Assembly (NCBI GenBank): GCA_937916515.1 | Contig: CALFSX010000153.1 | Coordinates: forward strand, 19,562-83,561 | DNA length: 64,000 nt | Reading direction: 5' to 3' | DNA from: an uncultured Planctomycetaceae bacterium | Lineage (GTDB): Bacteria > Planctomycetota > Planctomycetia > Planctomycetales > Planctomycetaceae | Part shown: in pieces, positions 18,002-27,677 of the stretch | How positions within the stretch are numbered: the first letter of the stretch is position 1 | How the letters are laid out: each line of letters begins with the position of its first letter | Position numbers and translations under genes: made by a program | Notes under the pieces: generated by a model | The model's database searches: none | Seen by the model: the letters and a program-made list of their open reading frames with translations, nothing else | Told to the model about the DNA's origin: nothing

Positions 18002-18928
18002 GTGAAAGACAGAAGCCGGCAAACTCGATCCTACCTGATGGAGCTGTTTCAACAGCACGGCTTCAACCCGCGCTCTGATCTGGGGCAGAACTTCCTGATT
18101 GATATTAACCTGATTGAATTTGCCGTTCGCGCGGCCGAACTTACGGTCGATGATATCGTGCTGGAAGTCGGACCGGGCACGGGCGGTATGACGACGTTTC
18201 TTTCCGAACAAGCCGGAAAAGTCATCAGCGTAGAAGTCGATCGCAACATGTTCGCTCTGGCAACAGACGCGACTTCTCACTGCGACAACGTCACCCTGAT
18301 CAACCGCGACATCCTGAAAAACAAAAACACGATTGCTCCGGAAATCACCGAGCTGTTAATCACAGAACTGGCGGCAACACTAAATAGCCAACTTAAGCTT
18401 GTTGCCAACCTGCCTTACAGTGTCGCCACACCGGTCATCACCAACCTTGTCGCTTCGCAGCTTCCATGGCAACGTATGGTCTGCACGATCCAGTTGGAAC
18501 TGGGCGAAAAGATGGTGGCTCAACCAGGCGAATCCAATTATGGAGCTCTGGCGGTCTGGCTGCAGTCACAATGCAGCGTCAAGATTATTCGCCGTTTAAC
18601 TCCCAACGTATTCTGGCCTCGCCCCAAAGTGAATTCAGCTATCGTCAGTATCTGGCGACACGACGGACGTGGCGACAAGATTCTGGACAAGAAGTTCTTT
18701 CAGGATTTTCTGCGACGGCTGTTCCACCATCGCCGAAAACTGATGCGGCGAGTACTGGTGGGAATGTACAGCAAACAACTTTCCAAGACAGACGTCGACA
18801 CGCTGATGGAAGAACTCGGCCACGATGCGGAAACTCGAGCGGAAACGCTGGACGTGCCGACGTTTGTCAAACTCGGAAACAAGTTCTGCGAAGCTGTCCG
18901 TGCAGCAGACGCAAAACAGGATTCATAG
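18002..18928 (+). CDS. rsmA: 16S rRNA (adenine1518/1519-N6)-dimethyltransferase
   Basis: This 308-aa protein has SDLGQNFLIDINLIEF (the family opening), the SAM site EVGPGTGGMT, VISVEVDRN, and the catalytic motif NLPYSVATPVI. The C-terminal helical domain contains FFQDFLRRLFHHRRKLMRRVL. It dimethylates two adjacent adenines near the 3' end of 16S rRNA. The start codon is GTG at 18002 with GGAAGTTA just before it. It is slightly longer than the E. coli protein because of inserts near residue 100-125. Confidence 0.92.
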   Translation: MKDRSRQTRSYLMELFQQHGFNPRSDLGQNFLIDINLIEFAVRAAELTVDDIVLEVGPGTGGMTTFLSEQAGKVISVEVDRNMFALATDATSHCDNVTLINRDILKNKNTIAPEITELLITELAATLNSQLKLVANLPYSVATPVITNLVASQLPWQRMVCTIQLELGEKMVAQPGESNYGALAVWLQSQCSVKIIRRLTPNVFWPRPKVNSAIVSIWRHDGRGDKILDKKFFQDFLRRLFHHRRKLMRRVLVGMYSKQLSKTDVDTLMEELGHDAETRAETLDVPTFVKLGNKFCEAVRAADAKQDS

Positions 18929-18982
18929 TATTTAACGGGCAGTGCCAGGTTTCATCAAACGTCAGCATTTCGGTCAGCCGCA

Positions 18983-19053
18983 TCAGCCGCAGGGCGTTAG
19001 CCCCGGTTCTTGAGGATCATGCGAAAAAACCGGGGCTAACGCCCTGCGGCTGA
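18983..19053. repeat. Perfect 26-bp inverted repeat
   Basis: The arms at 18983-19008 and 19028-19053 match exactly (core CGCAGGGCGTTAGCCCCGG) and enclose 19 bases. There is no T run, so it is more like a REP/BIME-type element than a terminator, although it sits 55 bases after rsmA. The same core sequence is familiar from other planctomycete genomes (from memory). Confidence 0.8.
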
Positions 19054-19092
19054 CAAAGACTTGGCGATGTCAGTTAGGTTTAAAATCAAAAC

Positions 19093-19337
19093 GATGCATG
19101 CACGGTGCCTGCATCATTCATCATAGCGACAACGGAGCGGCTCGGCGGTTGAAACTATCCATCTGGTTTCAACGTGCCACGCCACTCGGTCAAGGGCGAA
19201 GCCCTTGCAAAATTGATGCTCGCACGGTGCGAACATCTTTTAACCATAGCGACAACGGAGCGGCTCGGCGGTTGAAACTGACCATCTGGTTTCAACGTGC
19301 CACGCCACCGTGTCAAGGGCGATGCCCTTGTTAGGAA
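19093..19337 (+). repeat. Two tandem copies of the short-module interspersed repeat ahead of guaB
   Basis: Unit 1 (19093-19208) and unit 2 (19214-19337) each have the 5' hairpin with core GCACGGTGC, the block GCGACAACGGAGCGGCTCGG, GTGCCACGCCAC and a CAAGGGCGA.GCCCTTG palindrome. Unit 2 ends in TTAGGAAG, which lies 8-15 bases before the guaB ATG and is its only good ribosome binding site. Confidence 0.85.
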
Positions 19338-19346
19338 GTGCGTCAT

Positions 19347-20828
19347 ATGCAGGATCGCATCGCATACAAAGGCCTTACATTCGACGACGTTTTGCTGGAA
19401 CCTGGTTACAGCGAGCTTGTGCCTTCCGACGTCGATCTGGATTCGATGCTGACTCGCAACATCCCGCTGCATGTTCCAATCATCAGCAGCCCAATGGATA
19501 CTGTGACAGAAAGCGATATGGCCATCGCAATGGCACAGGTCGGCGGCATCGGCATCATTCATAAGAACATGTCGATTGCTCAACAGGCGATGCAGGTTGA
19601 TCGAGTTAAACGCAGCGAACACGGGGTGATTGTTGATCCTGTGACGTTGCCGCCGGAAACCAGTGTGGGCGAAGCATCACGAATTATGGACGAACGCAAT
19701 ATCGGTGGCGTTCCCATTACCGTTGACGGCAAACTGGTGGGCATCCTGACGCGTCGCGACTTACGATTTCTGGATCGCAAAGACCGACCGGTTCGCGAAG
19801 TGATGACCAAGGAAAATCTGGTCACCGCACCGGAAAATACCAGCCTTGAAGAAGCAGAACGCATTCTGCTGGAAAACAGAGTCGAGAAACTGCTGCTGGT
19901 GGACGATCAATATCAACTGAGAGGCTTGATTACGATTAAGGACATCGACAAAAACCTGCAGTTTCCGCAGGCGTCGAAGGACTTACGCGGACGATTGCGG
20001 GTTGGCGCAGCAGTCGGCGTTTTAGATCTGGATCGAGTCGCTCAATTGGTTGAAAAAGGTGTAGACGTTCTGGTTGTGGACAGTGCTCACGGGCATTCTC
20101 TGAACGTTATTGAGACGGTCAAAGAAATAAAAAGAAAATTTTCTATCGATGTCATCGCCGGAAACGTCGCGACATCCGAAGGTGCAAAGGCTCTGGCAGA
20201 TGCGGGAGTCGACGCTGTGAAAGTTGGCATCGGTCCGGGATCGATTTGCACAACGCGAATCATTTCCGGAATTGGTGTTCCTCAACTTTCAGCCATTGCC
20301 AATGCGGCCAAAGCACTGGCTGGTTCGGGTATCCCGGTTATTGCCGACGGCGGCATTCGATTTAGTGGAGACATTACCAAGGCACTTGCTGCCGGAGCGT
20401 GGTCCATTATGGTCGGCGGTCTGTTGGCGGGGGTTGATGAGAGTCCTGGTGAGATGATTCTTTTCCAGGGACGAAGCTTCAAACGATACCGTGGCATGGG
20501 ATCGATGGGAGCAATGGTGAAAGGAAGCAGCGAACGTTATCGACAGGGAAAAGTCGATGGCAAGGATACGTCCAAGCTGGTTCCGGAAGGTGTAGAAGGA
20601 CGCGTTCCGTACAAAGGCGGATTGCAACCAGTCATTTATCAACTCACTGGCGGACTTCGTTCCGGCATGGGTTATGTCGGCGTTGGGTCGATTAAGGATC
20701 TCCGCGAGAAAGCTCGTTTCATCGAGATTTCTGCGGCTTCGGTTAGGGAAAACCATCCTCATGATATCGCTATCACTCAGGAATCGCCGAATTACTCGGT
20801 GGAACATTCGTCAGACGGCCACAACTAA
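19347..20828 (+). CDS. guaB: IMP dehydrogenase
   Basis: This 493-aa protein has the (beta/alpha)8 barrel opening [21 protein letters not shown] and two CBS domains at about 95-205. The catalytic loop is GPGSICTTR with Cys301, followed by [18 protein letters not shown] and [14 protein letters not shown]. It oxidises IMP to XMP, the committed step of guanine nucleotide synthesis. The ATG at 19347 follows TTAGGAAG supplied by the upstream repeat; GTG 19338 is possible but would overlap the binding site. The 3' end overlaps the start of the next gene. Confidence 0.95.
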   Translation: MQDRIAYKGLTFDDVLLEPGYSELVPSDVDLDSMLTRNIPLHVPIISSPMDTVTESDMAIAMAQVGGIGIIHKNMSIAQQAMQVDRVKRSEHGVIVDPVTLPPETSVGEASRIMDERNIGGVPITVDGKLVGILTRRDLRFLDRKDRPVREVMTKENLVTAPENTSLEEAERILLENRVEKLLLVDDQYQLRGLITIKDIDKNLQFPQASKDLRGRLRVGAAVGVLDLDRVAQLVEKGVDVLVVDSAHGHSLNVIETVKEIKRKFSIDVIAGNVATSEGAKALADAGVDAVKVGIGPGSICTTRIISGIGVPQLSAIANAAKALAGSGIPVIADGGIRFSGDITKALAAGAWSIMVGGLLAGVDESPGEMILFQGRSFKRYRGMGSMGAMVKGSSERYRQGKVDGKDTSKLVPEGVEGRVPYKGGLQPVIYQLTGGLRSGMGYVGVGSIKDLREKARFIEISAASVRENHPHDIAITQESPNYSVEHSSDGHN

Positions 20829-22050
20829 GCTCATTCAGGCAACAGGACCAGCACTGGTCCTGTGTGCCGCAATGTGCTGTCCGTCGCTGTTTTGCCCAAC
20901 ACTCGCCGCTCAGGCCGCCGCAGACAACATCCTGCCGCCGGTAGTGCCAGAACCTGTTGACGTAACACTGCCTGCGGCAAACCTGTCACAGTTGAACAAT
21001 CCACAGGATGTCTCCGGCCGGATCTCACTGGACGTATTGGCCACAAAGCCGGCGACCACAGACGAAAACAACACGAAGACACCTGAGACAGCAGAATCCG
21101 ACGCGGCGGCAGCGAATGCCCGCCAGCAAAGTCGCGATCTTATGAACGCGTTACGCAGCGGCCGAACGCTGGTCACGCCAACGCCAGCAGCAACCCCTGT
21201 CGCAAACGCTAAGCCAGCTGCAACGTCAACAGAAAAGCTATCAACACTTCAGTACGTTGAAACTGATGGTATGCGGATGAACTCGATCCTGCTGACAGGC
21301 GGTGACGAAGAAGCGGGAACCATAAAGCTGCCCGAAGTTTCCGGAAGCGAGCCCGTGCTGACAATTGATGGCTCGACAATCCTGCCAGAATTGCCAGCAA
21401 CGTCCGGCAACCCTCAGTATTACAACAACGGCTATTCAAAACAGGATCTGCGACGTGCGAAGCGAGCCGCCAACGGTGGCGGAAAGTTCATTGAATTTTA
21501 CGATCCCGAATTGGAACACTTCGACGCTGGCGACTACGAACGATCGGTCTTGCTGGTTGGAAGTCAGGACGAGGTGGAAGACAACAATCGCGAAGCCAGC
21601 GAACTGCTTTCTCGCAAACTTACGGACATCAAACCAACACTAAGCTACGCGTGGGGCGACCTTGAAAAGAAATCTCTGCCTGACGATTTCCACAAACGCA
21701 TGGACAATGGTGAATATACAGAGACACCGGCTCCACGCACTGTGCTGCAATGGGAACCAACAAATATTTGGTACCACCCACTTTACTTTGAAGACGTCGG
21801 CCTGGAGCGGTACGGCCACACTCGCAAGCCGTGGGTTCAGCCTTTTGTATCCACAGGCAAGTTCTTTGGCCAGGTGGCGATGCTGCCATACCAAATGACA
21901 CTGCATCCACCGAAGGCGAAAGAATTCGCATTGGGACATTATCAGCCTGGTGAATGGGCTCCAAAAAAACGCTATCAGGTACCATTCAACGAAGAAGCCA
22001 CCACAGTTGAACTGCTGTGGATCACAGGACTTATCCTGCTGATTCCGTAG
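20761..22050 (+). CDS. Exported hypothetical protein
   Basis: This protein is about 429 aa. A basic N-terminus leads to a hydrophobic segment ([26 protein letters not shown], about 27-52), probably a long signal peptide. Residues 55-150 are Ala/Pro/Thr-rich and disordered; the C-terminal 200 residues are ordered, with [12 protein letters not shown] and [19 protein letters not shown] do not recognise the family. The start is uncertain: ATG 20761 overlaps guaB by 68 bases, and no other ATG, GTG or TTG lies upstream of the hydrophobic segment outside guaB. A terminator follows at 22095. Confidence 0.65.
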   Translation: MISLSLRNRRITRWNIRQTATTKLIQATGPALVLCAAMCCPSLFCPTLAAQAAADNILPPVVPEPVDVTLPAANLSQLNNPQDVSGRISLDVLATKPATTDENNTKTPETAESDAAAANARQQSRDLMNALRSGRTLVTPTPAATPVANAKPAATSTEKLSTLQYVETDGMRMNSILLTGGDEEAGTIKLPEVSGSEPVLTIDGSTILPELPATSGNPQYYNNGYSKQDLRRAKRAANGGGKFIEFYDPELEHFDAGDYERSVLLVGSQDEVEDNNREASELLSRKLTDIKPTLSYAWGDLEKKSLPDDFHKRMDNGEYTETPAPRTVLQWEPTNIWYHPLYFEDVGLERYGHTRKPWVQPFVSTGKFFGQVAMLPYQMTLHPPKAKEFALGHYQPGEWAPKKRYQVPFNEEATTVELLWITGLILLIP

Positions 22051-22094
22051 ACCGCAGACTTCAAGGTGATTGCTGAGTTAAAATCCTGCACTTC

Positions 22095-22136
22095 AAAAGG
22101 CGTTGAATCCATTCGGGTTCAACGCCTTTGTTTTTT
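22095..22136 (+). terminator. Intrinsic terminator
   Basis: AAAGGCGTTGAA and TTCAACGCCTTT form a 12-bp perfect stem with a 10-nt loop, followed by GTTTTTTAA. It ends the guaB unit. Confidence 0.92.
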
Positions 22137-22239
22137 AAGCACCAGAACAATTGCTCAGCACTCACCAAAGAGGCCTGCGCCTGCGAACCGACTCAGATAG
22201 CGATTGACGCCAGTGCTGCATCACAGCTCAATGCCGAGG

Positions 22240-22295
22240 GTAGTGGATCCTGTTAAAGATCCTGCGACACTGGGATCTTTAACAAGATCCACTAC
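22240..22295. repeat. Perfect 23-bp inverted repeat
   Basis: The arms lie at 22240-22262 and 22273-22295 (core GGATCTTTAACA), with a 10-base centre. It sits between convergent genes. No T run follows, and similar elements occur scattered in planctomycete genomes (from memory). Confidence 0.78.
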
Positions 22296-22335
22296 AACAA
22301 ATCCGAATTCTTAGCGATGACGCAGCACCAGCAAC

Positions 22336-25281
22336 CTACTCCGCAACGTCGCGATGAAGCACATCTGCAGTCTCGGAATCCAACTCTTTAACCGGGTCGC
22401 CCCAGAGGCGATCCGGCGGGATCACCATTTCACGAGCGCCATCAATATACAACACGCGTTTGGGGTTGAGTGGCAGATCGTTGTCATCTGGAATTTCATC
22501 GTCATCTTCATCGTCATGTGGCCCGTGGAGATTAGGACCGCGAATGCCATTCTTCCAAAGGATGGGTTGACGACCATCAACTTGTATTGCTATCGGCGGC
22601 GACAGACGGAAGGAATACAGCCTAAAGTCCATACCGAGTCCATCGCCTGAATACGGAAACGTACCACCGCTGCGGAGATCGATCAGTACATACTCATTAT
22701 TCTCACGCATCTCCGTTTCAAACAACGTTGCTGGAAACTGCCCGTTCTTCCTTCGGTATATCTGCAAGGCAACTATCAGCTGAGTAGCCCGCGTGCTATC
22801 GATTGCCGCACTCCAATCACCTGGAACAAATGAATATTTCCCACTACTGTATTGAGCCCAGTCAGTAACGCTGTCGCCGTAACGACGCATCTCGTTATCA
22901 ACTGTCGCCATAGCACGACGAGCCAATCTTTCCAATCTTGCGTGCCGATAGTCATCCCCGTTTTCGATCGCCGACGCCGCATTGATGACCGAAAGAAACC
23001 GCATACGCTCCACCCAACTCATCGACTTGAAGGTTCGAGGCAACTCAGCCAGATTCTCCGGGTCTACGTTAGCCCCGTGCAGCTCAAACCAGGCAGCCCT
23101 AAGATACTCGCGCATTGGCGTGTCCAACCGCAAACGATACGCGATCGCCACAAGTTGAGCCTGCATGTTTCGCAGGTTTTCGGCAGTCACCGCGTCATCC
23201 GAGACCAGTTCGTGCAGGTGTTGATCAACCACCCGCTGCCAAATGTTGGTCGCCTGCTCCAACCCCGCATCGGACGCCTCGCTCCTCAGATAACACAGAA
23301 TATACTTCGCCTGCGCAAGTCGCTGAATGGCCTCACCAAAATCTCCTGCATCACGCAACCGTCGAGCTTCCTGAATCAGCACTGTAGTAACAGGTTCCGC
23401 AAACGAAACAGACCATGGCTTCTGGTACTGTTCCGGCAATCGGAATGCCATGTCCTCCCCGAGAGTCTCGCGTATCTTATCGACCTCAAGGATCGCTGCT
23501 TTCTGGTGCTGGCTTGAACGCGTGGTAATCGCTGATGGAGACTTAGCGGCATTCAACTCCACAGGAACAGCATTTGTTATTCGTGCCAGACTTTCCCAGG
23601 ACGAATTCCAGGCAGCAACATTTCGTGGCAATCGCTCGTTGGCATGCGTCTCCACACCAGACACCAACTCTGGAGGAATTTCGTTGCTAAGTCGGAACAA
23701 TTCCAACGGCAACACAAGGCGCCCCACATTGTACATCGGCCACATGCAGAACACCGGCACTGCCACAAGTAGAATGTGACGGAAATCGTATTTCCACGAT
23801 TCTGTTTGATGGTCCATCCAATAGCGCCGCGTGATCACCGGCAGCAAGAGCAGCGACACGATTAGTGGCCACGCTGTTAGCCAGCCAGGAACATCCGACA
23901 GATAAACATAGCCCAGAAAAATCGTATAACCCACATAGGCGAAGATTGCGACAAACGCTGACACAAAGGCTTTACGTATCCAGACTGAACTCAAGTGGCC
24001 AATGGCATAACCGCCGAGAAGCCACGCAAACACTGTCGGCAGCAGGAAAACAATTGGCGTACTGCCATTCTCGCCCCATTCCAGACGACTGAACAATATA
24101 TTGATCTCGTTCAACATTTCCGCCAACGACGCTTGATCCCGTGCAGACTGACGTCCCATCAGCCCGTCTGCCAACACAAACGCGGCAGCCAGTGAAAACA
24201 GCACTGTCAGCCAAACGGCATGGCGAGTCAGCAGGACGGTTGTTGATGACACTCCTCGGTGAGCCCAAAACAGACCACTGCGGTTGCGTTGGTCGTTACG
24301 AAATGTGCGTAAACCACACTCCAGAACAATCAGGCTCAGCAAAGATAACGGTGCCGGAAAAAAGTTCGTGTAGCGCATCCAGACAGCGGGAATCAGCAAC
24401 AGCAGACACACAAACGCAAAGGGAATCGCTGATCGCAGTTGTTGCCACAACAGTACTCGAAACGTCCGGCTGCTAACGGGAGAACGCATGGCCCACGTTT
24501 GCAGCCGAGTCGCCAGAAAACCAGTGCCACTTTCCCGAATCCGTACTGACGGTCGATGCTGAAAACGCTGAAATAGACTCACTGCATCCAGTCGACGAAT
24601 CCCTCGGTGCCACCCAGGCAAAATGTAAATGCTTAAACCAACCGCCAACAGCGACAAAGTCATCGACCACCAAACGATGGGTTCCGAAATCGCACCTCTG
24701 TGGAAGGGGCTTCTCGAACCGTACAACGCCGCAAAAACGACCAACGAAACTCCACAACCACAGATGGCAGCAATCACTTTTCGACAGTAGAGGCTCCAAA
24801 ATAACGTCAGCGACAGAAACGCCGTTGTTGTAGCAGCCAACTTCATCAGGCCAGCAGCTTCATCACTGTTCAGCCATCGCAGTTGCAAACCTTCAAAAAC
24901 CGACTCGCCTTTAATCAAACATGCGACGCCATAAATGACGCAGACCGAAATGCCTGAAACAACCATGTACAACAACGTGGCCAGCACCGTCGTTGTCAAC
25001 TTAGCCAACAACAGCGTGCTGGTTTTCATAGGAAGGTTCCGCAGCCAGGGAGCCGTCCCGTTGTCTTCTTCGCCAGCAAACAGATACAGCAACGAACAGG
25101 TCGCACAAATCAATCCGATTCCCGCGGACAACACGATCATGGCCGGGAAAGGACGATCAATAACATTCAAAAACGTGCTCATCCACAGCGCCAGGCACAT
25201 CGCAAACGCAAACAGAGCCAGCCAAAGATTGCGCTGGCTGCGGTATTCTTTCCAAACCAGTCTCAGGAAGGGCGTGTGCAT
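22336..25281 (-). CDS. ABC-2 type transporter permease, very large
   Basis: This 981-aa protein opens FLRLVWKEYRSQRNLWLALFAFAM, typical of ABC-2 permeases. About twelve hydrophobic segments lie in the first 530 residues. A predicted soluble helical domain of about 400 residues follows (from RLPRNVAAWN to the end), with a stretch of acidic residues near the C-terminus (DDEDDDEIPDDND). ABC-2 permeases are usually 250-500 aa, so the tail is unusual. It is the last gene of a GntR - ATPase - permease operon and forms the export channel with the upstream ATPase. Substrate unknown. The gap to the ATPase gene is 80 bases. Confidence 0.85.
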   Translation of the reverse strand: MHTPFLRLVWKEYRSQRNLWLALFAFAMCLALWMSTFLNVIDRPFPAMIVLSAGIGLICATCSLLYLFAGEEDNGTAPWLRNLPMKTSTLLLAKLTTTVLATLLYMVVSGISVCVIYGVACLIKGESVFEGLQLRWLNSDEAAGLMKLAATTTAFLSLTLFWSLYCRKVIAAICGCGVSLVVFAALYGSRSPFHRGAISEPIVWWSMTLSLLAVGLSIYILPGWHRGIRRLDAVSLFQRFQHRPSVRIRESGTGFLATRLQTWAMRSPVSSRTFRVLLWQQLRSAIPFAFVCLLLLIPAVWMRYTNFFPAPLSLLSLIVLECGLRTFRNDQRNRSGLFWAHRGVSSTTVLLTRHAVWLTVLFSLAAAFVLADGLMGRQSARDQASLAEMLNEINILFSRLEWGENGSTPIVFLLPTVFAWLLGGYAIGHLSSVWIRKAFVSAFVAIFAYVGYTIFLGYVYLSDVPGWLTAWPLIVSLLLLPVITRRYWMDHQTESWKYDFRHILLVAVPVFCMWPMYNVGRLVLPLELFRLSNEIPPELVSGVETHANERLPRNVAAWNSSWESLARITNAVPVELNAAKSPSAITTRSSQHQKAAILEVDKIRETLGEDMAFRLPEQYQKPWSVSFAEPVTTVLIQEARRLRDAGDFGEAIQRLAQAKYILCYLRSEASDAGLEQATNIWQRVVDQHLHELVSDDAVTAENLRNMQAQLVAIAYRLRLDTPMREYLRAAWFELHGANVDPENLAELPRTFKSMSWVERMRFLSVINAASAIENGDDYRHARLERLARRAMATVDNEMRRYGDSVTDWAQYSSGKYSFVPGDWSAAIDSTRATQLIVALQIYRRKNGQFPATLFETEMRENNEYVLIDLRSGGTFPYSGDGLGMDFRLYSFRLSPPIAIQVDGRQPILWKNGIRGPNLHGPHDDEDDDEIPDDNDLPLNPKRVLYIDGAREMVIPPDRLWGDPVKELDSETADVLHRDVAE

Positions 25282-25361
25282 AGTGGTTATCCGAAGTTTG
25301 CTTAGCGCTGAATACGGTTATGCAGCATAAAACACTGATGGCAGCTGCAAAATTAAGGCAA

Positions 25362-26306
25362 CTACAGCCCAGGAGACGTATCAATTAATGGGCCGTCAGC
25401 AGCTGTAAACATAGAATCGCGGCGGTATTCACGAAGCATGGCCAGCAGAATGTCTTCCAGGTTCGGCTTGCGAAACTGCGGTTCAGGCAGACCTGCCGAT
25501 CGACAGGATTCCAGCAGCCGATTGGAATCCAGTTCCTTCACCATCCACACGTGTTCGTGACCAAATTTCACGTGAGCTAAACTGGTGCCCGGAATCGCCG
25601 GTGACGCAGTGGTGGCATCCGGAAGACTTAACACAACTTCTGTGGTGGTCCGCTTAAGATTTTCCAGGCTTTCCACACACAACAACTTTCCATTCAGCAA
25701 AATGGCCACCATGTCGGCCACGCGTTCCACTTCAGAAACCTGATGACTGGACAACAACACCGTGCGACCTTCCGCAGAAACATCAATCATGCTCTCCAGA
25801 AATTCACGGCGCACCAATGGATCCAGCCCAGACGTGGGTTCATCCAATATCAACAGTTCCGGGCGGTGAGCCATCGCCAAAGACAGCGCGACCTTGGCTC
25901 GCATGCCTTTCGACAACGCGGAGATCTTCTGGTGACTTTGCAGATCAAACTTTTGCAGTAAACGCAGATATTCCTGCTGATAGCCGGATGGATAAAATCC
26001 AGCTGCAAACCAACCGATTTCATCAGCCGTCATCCAGTCGTACAGTGGAGGCTGGTCGGCGACGTAACCTACACGTCCGCGAATTTCCAACGTGTGAGTT
26101 CTGCTGTTCATGCCCAGCACTTCTGTCGTGCCCATGTCGGCGTGTTCCAACCCCAGCAGCAAGCGGATAGCCGTGCTTTTGCCTGCACCGTTGGCTCCCA
26201 GCACAGCGCACACAACACCGGGTGGCACCGATAAAGAAACGTTTTCCAGAGCCACGGTTTTTCCAAACCGTTTTGTAACATGGGATAGTTGAATGACGGG
26301 TTTCAT
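25362..26306 (-). CDS. ABC transporter ATP-binding protein (YtrB-like)
   Basis: This 314-aa ATPase has Walker A GANGAGKST (37-45), signature LSKGMRAKVALSLAMAHRPE, Walker B LLILDEPTSGLD and the switch histidine in LLSSHQ. The C-terminal about 100 residues are an accessory domain common in ABC-2 export ATPases. It powers the large permease encoded next. The start at ATG 26306 (MKPVIQLSHVTKRFG) is the conserved one. It is encoded 78 bases after the GntR regulator gene, in the same direction. Confidence 0.92.
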   Translation of the reverse strand: MKPVIQLSHVTKRFGKTVALENVSLSVPPGVVCAVLGANGAGKSTAIRLLLGLEHADMGTTEVLGMNSRTHTLEIRGRVGYVADQPPLYDWMTADEIGWFAAGFYPSGYQQEYLRLLQKFDLQSHQKISALSKGMRAKVALSLAMAHRPELLILDEPTSGLDPLVRREFLESMIDVSAEGRTVLLSSHQVSEVERVADMVAILLNGKLLCVESLENLKRTTTEVVLSLPDATTASPAIPGTSLAHVKFGHEHVWMVKELDSNRLLESCRSAGLPEPQFRKPNLEDILLAMLREYRRDSMFTAADGPLIDTSPGL

Positions 26307-26384
26307 GGGGAAGACTTTCCTGATGCTTGAACATTGACAATGACTTAGCAGACCTGAACGCAAGACCAAGGCCACCGACTTCCG

Positions 26385-26777
26385 TCACCCGCTGTCCTGC
26401 TGAGTCAACGATTGCCATTCGGAATCAACCAGGCTGCGGACTTCCTGTACGGAAATCTGATTCTGCAAAGCTTCCTGCAAAACCGAACGCAGGCGATCTC
26501 GAATCATCTGCAGACGATCCTGTCGACAGATATCGGGAGCCGCCGCACTGACGCTCATGCCCGTACCGCGAATCGAATCCAGCACTCCCTGCTGCTGCAG
26601 TTCTCGATACGCTCGAGCCACCGTATTCACGTTCACCGCCGCCTGCACGGCCAGTTCGCGAACCGAAGGCAGGCGTTCGCCGACCAGCAGGCTGCCGTTG
26701 GCAATTGAGAACTTGACCTGCCGTTCGATCTGTTCGTAGATCGGAATGCCGTTTCCGGCGTCAATGTGACAAATCAT
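26385..26777 (-). CDS. GntR-family transcriptional regulator (YtrA-type)
   Basis: This 130-aa protein has the GntR winged helix (GIPIYEQIERQVKFSIANGSLLVGERLPSVRELA, then VNVNTVARAYRELQQQGVLDSIRGTGMSV). A short C-terminal helical part replaces a large ligand-binding domain. This architecture defines the YtrA subfamily, which represses its own ABC transporter operon. The start is ATG 26777. A TGTAATA-N6-TATTACA palindrome 18 bases upstream is the likely operator. Confidence 0.92.
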   Translation of the reverse strand: MICHIDAGNGIPIYEQIERQVKFSIANGSLLVGERLPSVRELAVQAAVNVNTVARAYRELQQQGVLDSIRGTGMSVSAAAPDICRQDRLQMIRDRLRSVLQEALQNQISVQEVRSLVDSEWQSLTQQDSG

Positions 26778-26794
26778 GCGTGGCTCCACAATAC

Positions 26795-26814
26795 TGTAAT
26801 AGTTACATATTACA
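26795..26814 (-). promoter_or_regulatory. Probable operator of the GntR/ABC operon
   Basis: TGTAATA (26795-26801) and TATTACA (26808-26814) form a perfect 7-bp inverted repeat around 6 bases, 18 bases from the GntR start codon. The A/T-rich arms could also supply the -10 region, so a bound repressor would block transcription. Dyads of this size fit YtrA-type regulators; the binding itself is inferred. Confidence 0.65.
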
Positions 26815-26881
26815 CTAGCCACAGATCGGCGACGCGTCAATCTCCAAATTCGAAAATTCTGCGATCAGCATCGCGCGCAGC

Positions 26882-26911
26882 AAAAAAGCTGCGAACATGG
26901 TCCGCAGCTTT
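26882..26911 (-). terminator. Intrinsic terminator of rplX
   Basis: On the minus strand AAAGCTGCG pairs with CGCAGCTTT around a 9-nt loop and is followed by six T. It lies 31 bases after the rplX stop codon, confirming that rplX is transcribed alone. Confidence 0.88.
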
Positions 26912-26941
26912 CAGGCTATTTGTTCTGTTCCGAAGTCGTGA

Positions 26942-27280
26942 CTACTTCGTTTTTGGGGCGGCAATCTGACGCAATCGAGCACCACTTCGCTTGGCGAATA
27001 GCTCTTTGCTGCCGTCTGCGGCAACTCGTACACCAACGCGTGTTGGCTTATTGGTTTCCGGGCAGATCAGCTGACAATTGGAAGCGTCGATGGCCAGTTC
27101 CATGTGCAATCGACCGCCCTGAGGACTCTTGGGATGGCCGCGTTTTACGTGCTTGTACACTTTGTGTACGCCTTCAACGACAACCTTGCCCTTTTTCAAG
27201 TCGACGGACAGAACGGTTCCGCGAGTTCCTGCGTCATCGCCAGCGATGACTTCTACTGTATCACCTTTGCGGATTTTCAT
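26942..27280 (-). CDS. rplX: 50S ribosomal protein L24
   Basis: This 112-aa protein begins MKIRKGDTVEVIAGDDAGTRG (KOW motif), continues VLSVDLKKGKVVVEGVHKVYKHVKR and ends in a basic tail, the full L24 pattern. L24 initiates assembly of the large ribosomal subunit by binding 23S rRNA. In most bacteria rplX lies in the spc operon between rplN and rplE; here it has its own terminator and no ribosomal neighbours. The protein is slightly longer than usual at the C-terminus. Confidence 0.93.
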   Translation of the reverse strand: MKIRKGDTVEVIAGDDAGTRGTVLSVDLKKGKVVVEGVHKVYKHVKRGHPKSPQGGRLHMELAIDASNCQLICPETNKPTRVGVRVAADGSKELFAKRSGARLRQIAAPKTK

Positions 27281-27677
27281 TACCGTAACTCTAACTAACG
27301 TGGGGCTTTAGGATGATCTCGCGACTGCCGGGAAGTTCCGGCATCGCCCGATCGGACATTCATCGACTCTTTCGACAGCTCAGTTGAGCCGGACCGTCGG
27401 AAAGCGAAGCAGGGAAGGATGACCACTTTCTTTCAAGGAATCAACCCAGCATTCGTCCGGTTTGGACTTTGGGCTGTAAATTTTCGCTGGAAGTCCCGCC
27501 AACGGGAACCCATTGGTGGTCGCATGCCTGCAAATCACGTCAAATTACCCGTAAATCGCCGTTTCCCCTGCCGCAAATCTTCAAGCAGTCGCTCGGCAGG
27601 GCTTTTCACAAATGGCTAGCCGATTAGACTGCCATTCTTCAAGCCAACTTATTCAATCGACAAATCGAGACGAAAAT
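27281..27677. other. Divergent intergenic region without a gene
   Basis: This 397-base gap separates rplX (minus) from the DHS-like gene (plus) and must hold both promoters. I see a short hairpin GCCGGGAAGTTCCGGC near 27329 but no convincing promoter elements and no coding frame with support. Confidence 0.4.

Noticed and set aside
19093..19337. CRISPR-like tandem repeats
   Set aside because: Only two long units (about 120 bases) occur, without short regular repeats or unique spacers, and no cas genes are present anywhere in the window.
22852..23517. Plus-strand open frame of 221 codons
   Set aside because: It lies wholly antisense to the large ABC permease gene, with no start signal and no recognisable domain.
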